A DNA stretch of 64,000 nucleotides from Oenanthe sinensis. Lineage: Eukaryota; Streptophyta; Magnoliopsida; Apiales; Apiaceae. Where the stretch lies: NCBI GenBank assembly GCA_028671895.1, contig JAPMAC010000209.1, positions 24,822,501 to 24,886,500 of the forward strand. The letters run 5' to 3'. Below are positions 34,976-45,538 of this stretch, piece after piece; within the stretch, counting starts at the first letter, position 1, and every line of letters starts with the position of its first letter. A program made the position numbers and the translations under genes. The notes below the pieces were generated by a model that saw only the letters and a list, made by a program, of their open reading frames with translations, made no database searches and had not been told where the DNA came from.

Positions 34976-36307
34976 ACTGTCTGCTCGTGGATATCTACAA
35001 CATTTGAGAAGAATCGAGGAATGTACAACGAAGCAAGCAGAGCATGCAACTCTAGAAATGTTTGGTAGGTCAAAAGAGCACGTAGCTACATTGTCCTTTT
35101 ACCACTAATATTTTTTCTAATTTATACGATTATTTATCCGAACCATTGATTTCAGGTTTGTTGGGTAAGTAATCTATGTACACGAGTGAATATAAATATA
35201 TTATATATGTAAAATTTGAAGTTTGAAGGGTTTATTCTTGAATGTTGTAGGTGTACCTTGGAAGTTTATACATTAATGTAGATCGCGCATGCATTTTCTT
35301 GAATATTTGTCAATTATATCGGCATCATTGATGTTTGAATGCTTGTTACTATTATTCTACTGCTTAAGAAACACAATTTGGTGGATTATGTAATTAGATT
35401 GGTTGACATTTTCAAGAATTTTAAAAATATAATTAAAATAAATTTATTAATGTTTTTGGATAGATAAAAATGTTAAACTTTTATTAATAAAATTTATTAA
35501 TTATAAGTGTACTTTTAAATCTCTCGAAAGTAAGTGAAAAAAGTCAAATGCCATGTATATATAATGAATGAGAGGAAATATTTCACTTTTGACTTCAACA
35601 CTTTGAACACACGTACAAATCCAGTTAAAAATAATGATACAAATGTTAGTTGTGCACGAGGTAGAGTAACATAGTAATCTCCGAGTACACACTCTTCTTC
35701 AAACAATATCTAAATAGGTTAAAGGAGCGGAAAACACCCGTGGCTTAGGTTTAGGTGCGAATAAAACTCTCCAAAAATTTAAATTATTGGTTCAATATAA
35801 TCTCTTTAGTTAATTTTATTAAACCCTAGTGAATGTATAATTTTGAAACATTTAAAATTTATTATTTAATTTAATATTTATATTAATATTTTATAAAATA
35901 CTAAAAATATTATTAGTATAAAATTACTAATATTCATGTATATTATGACTTTAATATTTTAAAAATATATCAAAATATTCTAATTTTAATATTGTCATGC
36001 ATTAATATTCATATACATCATAACAATATTCTAACTAAAAATGGATGATATTCTAACTAAAATTTATCTTTAAATAAAACACATAAATTTTATCTCCTTT
36101 AGACACGAACACAAATAAGATATGTGAAAATTATATAAAGGTATTTACACGCAAATATTATAAATAAATTAAAATTATTGATATAAAAATAAAAATAAAT
36201 TTAAATAGTATAAATACAATATTAAAATAAAAATAATAAAACATTAGAAACAAATTCGTACATCATACGAAATGCTAGCAAATGTGCATGTATGTATGTA
36301 TGTATTA

Positions 36308-36558
36308 CTCCCTCCGTCCCAACCAATTCTTTACACTTTCCTTTTTGGGACGTCCCACCCAATTCTTTACATTACTAAAAATAGTAACTTTTAACAATAA
36401 ATATATTATTACATCCACTACTTCACTCTACTTTTTCAACACTTTACACTATTACACCCACTATTTCATTTATTTTAACAATAAAATCACTATTACACCC
36501 ACTATCCTTGGTCTCCATGCCCGGACCAAATGTAAAAATTTGGCCGGGACGGAGGGAG
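36308..36558 (-). mobile_element. Stowaway-type MITE, 251 bp, opposite orientation
   Basis: Same family and same length as 29733-29983 but inverted relative to it. CTCCCTCCGTCCC ends, TA at 36306-36307 and 36559-36560. Copy I has the empty site at about 31346. Confidence 0.95.
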
Positions 36559-36689
36559 TATGATTTAAGATTAAAATATGATTCATAATTAATTAGATAT
36601 TAAAAATATATATATAAATATTCGTCGAATAAGTAAATTGGGGCCACATATCAAACGCTCGTGAATATAATATTTAAGAAATAAACTGG

Positions 36690-38045
36690 GAAAAATCATG
36701 GAGGTCTATGTGGATGACATGTCGGTAAAATCAGAGGTGGCTCTTGATCATATGGTGCACCTCTATGATATGTTTGATATCTTGTGAAAGTACAAGATGA
36801 AGCTGGACCTCAAGAAGTGTGTGTTCAGAGTAGAATATGGTAAATTCTTGGACTTTATTGTTAATCATATGAGAATTGAAGCAAACCTTACTTTAAGGGA
36901 CCTCGTGAACATGTGAATATGGATGAAATAAGAAGAATCAAATATCAAGCTGTAAGGTATGCGATCTATGATGAAATATTATACAAACGAGGTTTCAATC
37001 AATCTCTCTTAAGGTGCGTTGCTGAGAATGACTGTGAGTACATTTTGAGAGAGCTCCACAAGAGAATCTGTGGCAATTGATGGGGTACCTCTTTTGCTCA
37101 CAAGGTCCTCAAACAGGGATACTACGACTAACTCTAAGGAAATATGTCCATAAATTTGCAAGATAAAGGTTCACTAACTTCAATAGCAATCCTGTTATTT
37201 CTCTAAAGCCTCTCACTAGTCCATGGACCTTTGACATTTGGGGGATAAAACTTATTGGGGAACTCCCCGAGGGAAAAAATGACGTAAAATATGTTATATT
37301 AGCTATTGACTACTTCACAAAATGGGCGGAAGTAGAACCTCTGCCACAATAACTATAAACAAGCCAAATGAGTTCATTTATATAGTTACGATGTATATGT
37401 ATGATGTACCATACAAACTGATATCTAACAATGACAAGTAATTCAATAGTACAGATATGTGAGGTCTGTGTGAGTACCTTGGCATAAAGAAAGGTTTTAT
37501 GTCATATATCACCTTCAAAGCAATGGAAAAATTGAGGTTGCAAACAAGATCATAAAATACACTTTAAAGACAAAATTTGAGGAGAGTAAGGGAAAATGAC
37601 CTGAGAAGCTCCCAATGGTCTCGTGGTCTTACAATACGAACCGAGATCCATGCGAATCTTAATTTATACTTACAAATGGATGTGAGGCCATGATACCTGT
37701 TGAGATTGGGGCAAGTTCCTTCAAGAGAGAAAACTATAATCCAGGTGAAAATGAGGTCAACCAGATACTTTGTTTGGATTGAAGAGGTAAGGAAAACCTC
37801 GCAACTCGACTAAGAAATCCATGCAAGACTAGTAACATATTAGAAAATGACAAAGAGGTATTATGACCCTAAAATTTGGTCTCGACCACTTAAGGTTGGG
37901 GACCATGTTCTAAAAAAGAATTATCTCGAATATTAAGGTCCCTGGTCATAGAGTATTTCATGTAAATTGGGAAAGACCTTATCAAATTAAATCTGTGTTA
38001 ACTAATAGACATGGATGTCGAGCACCTCAAGAAGTACTACGAGTA
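36690..38045 (+). pseudogene. Decayed Ty3/gypsy pol (reverse transcriptase tail and integrase)
   Basis: Starts with the YVDD-containing block also found at 31480, followed by a KYKMKLDLKKCVF stretch and a FLDFIVNH block. After a gap it continues with integrase: a LVGPLPEGK-like block near 37245 followed by AIDYFTKWAEVEP, then PYKLISNN near 37415, then the C-terminal GPWS/HLKKYY region near 37930-38040. Many stops and frameshifts. Motifs suit the Tat/Ogre-type gypsy group. RNase H is missing between the two parts. Confidence 0.8.
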
Positions 38046-38367
38046 GACCTCTTTTAGATTCAGCTAGACCTTTTTTAGATTTAGGAATAATAAAGGCATA
38101 TTATTATTTATAGTTGCTCCTTTCATTTTCAACGATAGGATTTCAAATTTATTTGCAGATGCTTGGGAGCAAGGGGATAGTGCGTGTACACCTCCCCAAC
38201 AGAAAATGTAATTTCATTTCAAGTCATTTTCAATGACAAATAAAAGTAATTTTCCTTTGTAAATTATTTATTTATGCTATGAGGGGTTGAGATGCTCCAA
38301 AGATAAAGTTCTCTTTCGAATATAATCTCCCATGAAGAACTATGGGGTAATCGGGGGAGACCTATTA
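38046..38367. other. Probable 3' part of the gypsy remnant
   Basis: Non-coding, directly after the integrase remnant; contains a GCTTGGGAGCAAGGGG stretch that could be near an untranslated leader or LTR of the same element. No other feature seen. Confidence 0.35.
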
Positions 38368-38815
38368 GGGTTCATTTGGTTCATGGAGTGGTATCAGGTT
38401 TGAATAATCAATCAGATTAATGTGGTATAGGGATGAAGTATCATTCCTAATATCATGTTTTTGGTGGAATGGTTGAATCAATTTGTTAATATGATATTTT
38501 TTATTAACTAAAAAAATATATATAGCTAATATGAAACACAAAGCACTATTATTTATTAAATATTAAAAAACATCATTATAAATTTTTTATTTTAAACATT
38601 AACATGTAATTTTATAAATAAAGATAAAAATAATAAAATTTTGATTTGATTCCTCATAACCCAACTCATACTCACCCCCTAAGGTATTATAAACCCATAC
38701 CTTATGTTATTAAGGTATGGGTATTAAAATTAAAAAATTTCAATCAAACACCAGACATGAGTTTGAAATAGAAAAATAATATATGATACCTAGAATTCAC
38801 GAACCAAATGACCCC
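38368..38815. mobile_element. MITE, about 448 bp, GGGTTCATTTGGTTC ends
   Basis: Left end GGGTTCATTTGGTTCATG; right end read inward on the minus strand GGGGTCATTTGGTTCGTG. The flanks are TTA and TTT, a possible imperfect 3-bp duplication as in PIF/Harbinger-type MITEs. The interior is AT-rich and non-coding. Confidence 0.75.
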
Positions 38816-38865
38816 TTTGCATGATGGTTGAAAATGCCCAGGTTACAAATATTTTTGACAAATTA

Positions 38866-39100
38866 CCTGGCTCACGTAGTGCCTATATTTAGCTACTGAG
38901 GTCCCATTCATTTTATATGGCCCATGAGGTACCTACATTTAGCTCCCGAGGATCCATTCATTCATTCATTGCTCAAGAGGTATTTATATTTGGCTCTTGA
39001 GGATCCATTTATTTATTCATGGCTCCGGAGGTACCTACATTTGGCTTATGAGGTTCCATTCATTTATTCGTGGCTCATGAGGTACCTACGCTTGACTCTC
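38866..39100 (+). repeat. 51-bp tandem repeat, about 4.5 copies
   Basis: The unit contains GAGGTACCTACATTTGGCTC and CCATTCATTTATTC. Because 51 is a multiple of three, one frame stays open (38924-39118) and encodes a 17-residue repeat of RYLHLA-DPFIHS type. I regard the ORF as a product of the repeat and not a gene. Confidence 0.85.
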
Positions 39101-39301
39101 AACAAGATATTATCTTGATACCTAGTATGTTCATACTATGATATCTTGGTACCTTTTCCAAATGGCATATAATTACCAGAAAGGTACATATTATTATGTC
39201 ATTACATTTCATGAATATTGCTTAAGGTTTATCCTTAGTGGCTTTTCTTGTTATTCTAATTAATATAACATGTTTGGAAAATAACTAGAATTGACTATCT
39301 A

Positions 39302-39688
39302 TGTAACATCCCGTATTTTTTATAATATATTTAGTTGTATTATTTAATATTAAGAATAATATTGATGAGTTATTATTGATTTATTAGTTATATTTATTTT
39401 ATTATTAGAATATTTTAGAATATATTATTATCAACAAGAGAAAAGAAAAGGAAAAAAAAAGAGAAAATGACTTAGGGTTTAGAAAAAAAGAGATACGTAA
39501 GAAGAGTTGGGCATCCATGGAAAAGTGAAGAAATGAGGAGAAAGAGAAAGAGGAGAAGAGAAAAGAGCTTAAGAGGATGAGTTATGGTATTAAACTAGGA
39601 TTCATGTGATGGGGACATCTAGATTTCTTGTGGATTCAATTCATAATCTATGAGTTTTAAGGTACGGATATCTTCATTCTTAACTCTT
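39302..39688 (+). mobile_element. Fragment of a gypsy-type LTR
   Basis: Begins TGTAACATCCCGTATTTTT, a start typical of Ty3/gypsy chromovirus LTRs, followed by AT-rich then purine-rich sequence. It is cut by the start of element 2 at 39689. Assignment rests on the first 20 bases. Confidence 0.45.
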
Positions 39689-40964
39689 TGTTTGATCAAA
39701 TCAAGCCTACTGTCTTGTATGTACTTGTCTTGTTGCAACACATTTAGAACTTCTGTATTAGGTTGGTGAGTTAGATACTTTAATGTACTATTGCAGATAG
39801 AAGTATGATCAAATTATAATTCCAAGTTGTAATTAAAGTCAAAGAATAAAGTCTAATAGAAGATTCAAGTTGAATCATGCATCTAGACAAAGAAGACTTC
39901 TTCAAGAATAAGGAATGCAGTCTGAGGATTCTTCAAAGGCAAATAGCTGTTCAAGAAGTCACTACAGTCGAGAAGTCAAATGTGTAATTGGTAGAGAAGT
40001 CTCAAAATACTCAATGGATAAGTACTCGATCGAGAAGTGTTCATTCGAGAAGTCAAGAATTTGAAGTCATTCTAGAAGTGTAAATATGATATAAAATCGA
40101 GAAGTCCAGAAAATAAATCGAGAAGTAAGCCATTGAACCATTCGAAGAGTATGAGGAATGTGATCAATCGAAAAATCTGTTATAATAGATCATTCGAGAA
40201 GTCTAGTCCAATAAAAAAGTCATCCAAGACATATCTAATCGAGAAGTCTAAGGCATTCGAGAAGTATCAAGGCAAAGACCAATCGAGAAGTCTCAGAAGT
40301 ACTCGATCAAGAAGTCAATATCATGAATTCTCGAAGTGCAATGAAGATGAGTATTCGAATTATTCCAAAGGCTAAATTCAAGCAGATTTGCAGAAGAATA
40401 AGACAAGTAATTTAAAGCTCTATCATGATCAGTCAAACTTGTTAAGATAGAGACAAGTCTACAAGAAGCTTGAAAGAAGGAACAAACAAAGACAAAAGAG
40501 TAGAATGCAAATGTGATGTACTGTCAAAAGAAAGTGTTAGCTAGAAATAGATAGTGTAAAAATGTAAAACATCTTTTGTCTATTTCTAGTTTTAGCTAAC
40601 TAACTTGTGATAGCATGTGCCAATAAGACATATTGTCTATATAGTCTATGCATAGCTTCATAAGTCAATAACAAGTTGAATATTTTCAATGTATTCACTC
40701 ATTGTATCTTTCAAGAACAAAAAGTTGAGATTAACACATAGATTCTCAGATTTGTAGCAATTCATTCTAATACAATAGTAGTTTGACAGTTAATCATGAG
40801 TGTTTATTTCATTTCCACATTTATCATATATGCACTACATGATTAACTGAGTTATAAACAGAGTACAAACTATATCTAATTTAGTTCAAAGAAAGAAACT
40901 TAAAAATGAATTAAACTATACATTCACCCCCTATGTCTAGTTTCTACTTAACTCATTCCTAACA
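39689..40964 (+). repeat. Element 2 5' LTR (1276 bp)
   Basis: Starts TGTTTGATCAAATCAAG and ends CCTAACA; aligns with the element C LTR throughout. The CGAGAAGTC array spans about 39950-40330, with about 15 recognisable copies of the word, several of them mutated. The 80-codon ORF at 40133-40375 is a by-product of the array. Confidence 0.9.
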
Positions 40965-40966
40965 AG

Positions 40967-40978
40967 TGGTATCAGTGC
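40967..40978 (+). other. Element 2 primer-binding site, one mismatch
   Basis: TGGTATCAGTGC; one base differs from the initiator-tRNA complement. Confidence 0.9.
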
Positions 40979-41014
40979 ACAGACTGTTGACATATAAACA
41001 ATACAAAGATCAAA

Positions 41015-42427
41015 ATGAATTTTCAGAAACTTAACAATATCAAGATTCCCTCATTTGACAGAGAACACTACATTGTATGGAAGAAGAAAATGATGACATT
41101 CATCAAGATTGTAAAATACATGTATCCTGAAATCTCAAAGAATGGACCCTTCATGTTTGTGACACTAGTTCCTGAATCAACTAATGGCTTAGAGGTAATA
41201 CCAGCTACATGGGTACCAAAAGATCCATTTTTGTACACTGACACTGAAAGAGGAAAAGTTGTTATTGACAACACTCTAATAGTCATACTGAGTAATTTCT
41301 TAGATATGATCATGTATAACATTGTTGTGAACTACACTACTGCCAAGCAAATTCAAGAAACCATAGAGCTATTGTGTGAAGGAACAAAAGAAGTGAGGGA
41401 AAATGAAAGACAACCGTTAGCCTCACAATATGAAGCTTTTATGTGTAAACCAAATGAAAGCATAACTGAGGTCTTTGAAAGGTTCAATAGACTAATCAAT
41501 AAATTATAGCTGCATGGAAAAGTCTATGAAACAAAAGAAAAGAACTTAAAGTTTTTGTTGACTCTTCCTGAGCACTTGGAACATAAAATTGCTGCTATAT
41601 GTGAAGGAATGGGTCTAACAAAACTTTCATTGGAAATTTTGTATGGGATATTAAAGACCTATGAACTAGAATTCTTTCAGAAGGAATCTATTCAAGCAAG
41701 CAAAGAAAAAATGGAAAATGTCTCTAGTGCATTGATTGTCAAAGAACCTGTGAAGATGGAAAAGATGGGTACAAGCCAAAGAACGAAAACTGGAGAAATT
41801 GTTGAAAACGAAAAAGAAGATAAGGAATTTTCCAAAAGTGAATCTAATAAAGATGAGTTCTACACCATTGAGGAGATTGAAAGCATGGACAAAAAATCTA
41901 TGGCTTTTATGGCCAAAAAGTTTGGAAACTTGAGATTCAAGAAAATAATAGTTTCAAGCCAAAACCAAAATTTGGATTCTAAAGCAAAAATAAAACTCCT
42001 AGAAGCAGTTACAAAGGTGGATATAAAACTGGTTCTGTGGATAGATAAAAAATCAGATGCTTTAACTGTGATGAATTAGGACACTTTTCAACTGAGTGTA
42101 GAAAGCCAAAAACAGTCAAGTGGGACAAAGACTGCTTGGAGTTGGAAGCCAAGTATGAAGCCTTGATGAAAAAACAAACTGGTAGAGCATACATTGCAGA
42201 AGGGAAGTATTGGGATGACACTGATGAGGATGAAAAAGAAGAGTATAGAAATTTGGCACTTATGGCCAAATCAGATGAAGGAGCATCAACCTCAACAAGT
42301 CAAGTATCAATCTTAACCTCTATTGATATGTCAAAGTATTAATATAAGAAAACTGTTGAAGAACTAAGTATTGAAATTTTTAACATACATACCAGTATGA
42401 CTACTGCTTACGAAGAGATCAATAGAC
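41015..42427 (+). pseudogene. Element 2 gag, 5' part
   Basis: Starts MNFQKLNNIKIPSF at 41015, closely similar to element C gag. A stop at 41507 and frameshifts break it; the CCHC knuckle near 42055 is partly out of frame (a CFNCDELGHFS-type block). The coiled-coil segment is interrupted at 42427 by element 1 and resumes at 55095. Confidence 0.88.
42423..42427 (+). other. Target-site duplication of element 1, left
   Basis: TAGAC, repeated exactly at 55095-55099. Five bases is the normal length for Ty1/copia integration. Confidence 0.95.
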
Positions 42428-43191
42428 TGTTAGGGATATATTCATTTGATGATGTACAAAATACTAGAACAGGGTCTAGATTAGTTTATCTGTAATAAGT
42501 CTTTCTAGTCTCTGAAATGAATAATCAGAGTCTAGATGGTCAACATTCATGTTACTTGTACTTAGAAGAATTTCTGTAGAGAGTGAAACCAGAGTCGGCA
42601 TGAAGATCAGAGTCTGGAAGGTGATCAGAGTCTATAGACTATCAGAGTCTGTGATCTATCAGAGTCTACATGTGATCAGAGTCTGAAGATCATCAGAGTC
42701 TGAAGATTTCAGAGTCTATACAGTTGAGGATAAATTTGGAAGAAGATCACAGGAATGGAAAGTCTTCGAAGATCAGGATAAATATATTGCAGATATGCTG
42801 TGGGAAAGAAAGAGAATTCTAGAAGGAAACTGTCAACTAATAATTAGGAATTCTATTCCTATTGTAATTTATCTTTCTGTTATTAGTTGATAGGCAGCTC
42901 TCTATATAAACTCTATGTAACCTAATTGTAAAGGTGTGGAAGTCGAAACATAATCATCTGAGTGAAATTTTGTGAGAGCATAGAAATAGAGAGAGTTGTT
43001 GTGATAAACACAGAGAAGCTGCTAGGGTTTGTGTACACCCTAGGAGAGTTTTGTATTCACAAATCAATAATACAAAACAGTACTTATTCATATTTTTGTG
43101 TTTGAGTTTGTTCTTAATTTGATTTTAAATCGGGCAGAAAAGACATACAAGTATTCAACCCCCACCTTCTACTTGTACGACTGGGAAAACA
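42428..43191 (+). repeat. Element 1 5' LTR
   Basis: Starts TGTTAGGGATATATTC and ends GGGAAAACA. A TATA box (CTATATAAAC) lies near 42902, so transcription should begin about 42930. The word AGAGTCT occurs eight times in the U3 part, between 42524 and 42716. Confidence 0.97.
42524..42718 (+). repeat. AGAGTCT word array in the 5' LTR
   Basis: Eight exact AGAGTCT words, mostly in the context ATCAGAGTCT, spaced irregularly (roughly 12 to 70 bp) with unique sequence between. The same array is at 54426-54620 in the 3' LTR. The array lies upstream of the TATA box. Confidence 0.95.
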
Positions 43192-43193
43192 AT

Positions 43194-43205
43194 TGGTATC
43201 AGAGC
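43194..43205 (+). other. Element 1 primer-binding site
   Basis: TGGTATCAGAGC two bases after the LTR; complementary to initiator methionine tRNA. The leader from LTR end to gag start is only 35 nt. Confidence 0.95.
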
Positions 43206-43226
43206 CAGGTTTAAAATCGATCAAAG

Positions 43227-45527
43227 ATGTCTGGAAACAAAGATGGCAATTCTAAGATTCCTATGCTTAAGAGAAACGAGTTCACCCACTGGAAGGTTAA
43301 GATGCTGCACCATCTGGAAGCAACAGACCCTGACTATCTTGACAGGATTAATGAAGGACCCTTTGTGCCCTTAAAAATTGTGCCTCAAATCAATGAGGAA
43401 GGCAAAATAACTGAAGAACACCTCGTTGAGAAACCAAAGGCTGAATGGATAAAAGAGGACAAAGAAAATGTCCTTAAGGAGGCAAAAGTAAAGAACATTC
43501 TCTTTAACAGTTTAGATTCTGTTCTAACTAACTGTGTCATATCATGCAAGACTGCTAAGGAGATGTGGACAAAACTTGAGGTGCACTGTCAAGGGACTAA
43601 AGATGTCAAGAAGAATGCTAGGTCTTTGCTCATTCAAGAGTATGAGTACTTTGAAGCAAAATCTGGAGAATCTATCACTGAGATGTATGATAGGTTTACA
43701 AAACTCCTGAATGAGATGGCTATGCTTGGTAAGGTTTATGATTCTGAAGATACAAATACCAAGTTTCTGAGAGCACTTCCTGAAGAGTGGGACAATAAGA
43801 CTACAACCATAAGAGAAGCTAGAGATTTGGATGAACTAACTCTAGAAGAATTGTATGGCAGACTCAAGACATATGATTTGGAGATGCAACAGAGGAAGAA
43901 TAAGAAGTCTGTGAAGACAAAATCTGTGGCACTCTTACTGGAGTCTGAGAAAGAACAACAGGAACAACCCACAGAAGCTAGAATCAAGGATTCAAGGAAG
44001 AAGGGTAAAGCTGTTGTGGAGTCAGAGTCTACTGACACAGACTCTAATTCTGATGAAGAGATTGACCTAAGTCAAATGATGGCTATGTTTGCAAAAAATT
44101 TCAAAAGAATGAAATTTAACAAAAGAACTGGAAAATTTAGCAAGAGGCCATCATTCAAGAAGGAAGATGAGAAGGTTGAGAAGAGCAAGAGTACAATAAT
44201 CAAACTTGACAAAGCAAAGGTCAAATGTTTCAACTGTGGAATATTGGGCCACTTTGCTAGTGAATGCAGAAAGTCAAAAAGTCAAGGAAAAGGAAAAGCA
44301 CTTCTATCAACTGGAAAGGATTGGGCAGATTCAAGCTCAGAGGATGAAATTGATTATGAAAATCTAGCACTGATGGCATCCTCCTCAAGAAAATCACAAT
44401 CTCCCAAAGAACCCTCATCTCCTAAAACTCAGGTATCAATCTTTACTCCTGAATCCTTAATTAATTTAGACTCTGATGGTATAGAAACTGTGCAAAGTGA
44501 GGTCAATAAAATAATGATAACATGTAGGTCTCTCACTAGTGAAAGTGAAAGGTTGAGAGAGGAAAATTTGACCTTGACTAAAAGGAATGATCATTTAGAG
44601 TCTGAGTTAATATTAATGGAACAATACAAAAAGGATTCTGAGAAACATAGTCATAACTACACTGAAATCTTGAAGGCCTATGACTATGTTAAGAAAGAAC
44701 TAGAAGAAGAGAGACTCAAGTTTAAAGTCTGGACAGACTCTGGTAGAAAAGTTCAAGAAATTCTCAATAATCAAAATGTGTGTCAAACTGCTGGTCTAGG
44801 CTATGACAAGAGTCAAGACAAAAGACCTATTGTTGAGAATGATAACAGTGAAGAAGCTAGCCAAGTTAATAAGACTAAAGACAAAAGTACATTTGTTCCT
44901 GTTAAGTTTGTGACACCTAAAGAAAAATCTGAAACCACAAACTCATCTGTCATTAGTCCCCCTGTTGATAACAAAAAGACAGATGAAACAGGAGCAAATA
45001 ACTCTAAGAAAAATATTAATATAGGGTACTTGTCTAAGTCAAAATTAAAAGAAAGGCTAGAGAACTTATCAGAGTCTACCAAAACTAGGAGAAATAGGAA
45101 TGGTAAGGAAAGAATTAATAAGGCAAACAATTACCAAAAGGATCCTAATGCTCCTAGAAAGAAGTGTTATAGATGTGGCAACCACAACCATTTGGCTATA
45201 GATTGTAAAGCAAAGATTGAGAAGAAATCAGAGTCTAGTCCTTCTCAGACTCTGAAAAGTCACTACATACCACAGAAACCTTGTTATCACTGTGGTAGCA
45301 TATTTCATTCTATATATATGTGTAGGGACTATCATGATTTGTATTACAATTTTTATGAGCTAAAATCTTCTATTGATAAGAGTTGGTATGACACTGATAA
45401 GACTCCACCACAGTCTAGAGCAACAAAAGAGACAGGTAAGCCAAAAGTGAAAATTATTAAGCCTGTTTCTCCTAAAAATAGTAGAAAAGGATCCAAAACT
45501 GTTTGGGTCCTCAAAACATCTAACTAG
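43227..45527 (+). CDS. gag: Element 1 gag polyprotein, 766 aa
   Basis: Capsid and nucleocapsid precursor that packages element RNA in cytoplasmic particles. The N-terminal 220 residues are the UBN2-type capsid region (a WTKLEVHCQGT block near 116). A Lys-rich segment follows, then a first CCHC knuckle at 334-347 (CFNCGILGHFASEC), a predicted coiled coil at about 425-510, and two more knuckles at 647-660 and 686-699. Three knuckles and the length (many copia gags are under 400 aa) mark the SIRE group. The linkers are rich in Ser, Glu and Asp where the AGAGTCT/AGACTCT word recurs. The start is the first ATG after the primer-binding site, in context CAAAGATGT. It ends at TAG 45525-45527; pol lies in the -1 frame. 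Confidence 0.95.
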   Translation: MSGNKDGNSKIPMLKRNEFTHWKVKMLHHLEATDPDYLDRINEGPFVPLKIVPQINEEGKITEEHLVEKPKAEWIKEDKENVLKEAKVKNILFNSLDSVLTNCVISCKTAKEMWTKLEVHCQGTKDVKKNARSLLIQEYEYFEAKSGESITEMYDRFTKLLNEMAMLGKVYDSEDTNTKFLRALPEEWDNKTTTIREARDLDELTLEELYGRLKTYDLEMQQRKNKKSVKTKSVALLLESEKEQQEQPTEARIKDSRKKGKAVVESESTDTDSNSDEEIDLSQMMAMFAKNFKRMKFNKRTGKFSKRPSFKKEDEKVEKSKSTIIKLDKAKVKCFNCGILGHFASECRKSKSQGKGKALLSTGKDWADSSSEDEIDYENLALMASSSRKSQSPKEPSSPKTQVSIFTPESLINLDSDGIETVQSEVNKIMITCRSLTSESERLREENLTLTKRNDHLESELILMEQYKKDSEKHSHNYTEILKAYDYVKKELEEERLKFKVWTDSGRKVQEILNNQNVCQTAGLGYDKSQDKRPIVENDNSEEASQVNKTKDKSTFVPVKFVTPKEKSETTNSSVISPPVDNKKTDETGANNSKKNINIGYLSKSKLKERLENLSESTKTRRNRNGKERINKANNYQKDPNAPRKKCYRCGNHNHLAIDCKAKIEKKSESSPSQTLKSHYIPQKPCYHCGSIFHSIYMCRDYHDLYYNFYELKSSIDKSWYDTDKTPPQSRATKETGKPKVKIIKPVSPKNSRKGSKTVWVLKTSN

Positions 45528-45538
45528 TTGCTTTATGT

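Larger units (their letters stand above)
34580..36766. repeat. 2 kb duplicated segment, copy II (partner 29604-31549)
   Basis: Collinear with copy I, but continuous into gypsy pol on its right. Differences: no MITE at about 34710, an extra insertion of about 230 bp near 34745-34975, and a MITE at 36308. Confidence 0.9.

Noticed and set aside
36282..36563. 93-codon ORF across a MITE, and its counterpart at 29689-29946
   Set aside because: Both run through Stowaway MITEs, which carry no genes.
38924..39118. 64-codon ORF with a 17-residue repeat
   Set aside because: Produced by a 51-bp tandem repeat whose length is a multiple of three; no start context or neighbours suggest a gene.
42524..42718. 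Word array in the LTR considered as a CRISPR-like array
   Set aside because: Repeats are only 7-10 bp, spacing is irregular, and it lies in a plant retrotransposon LTR.
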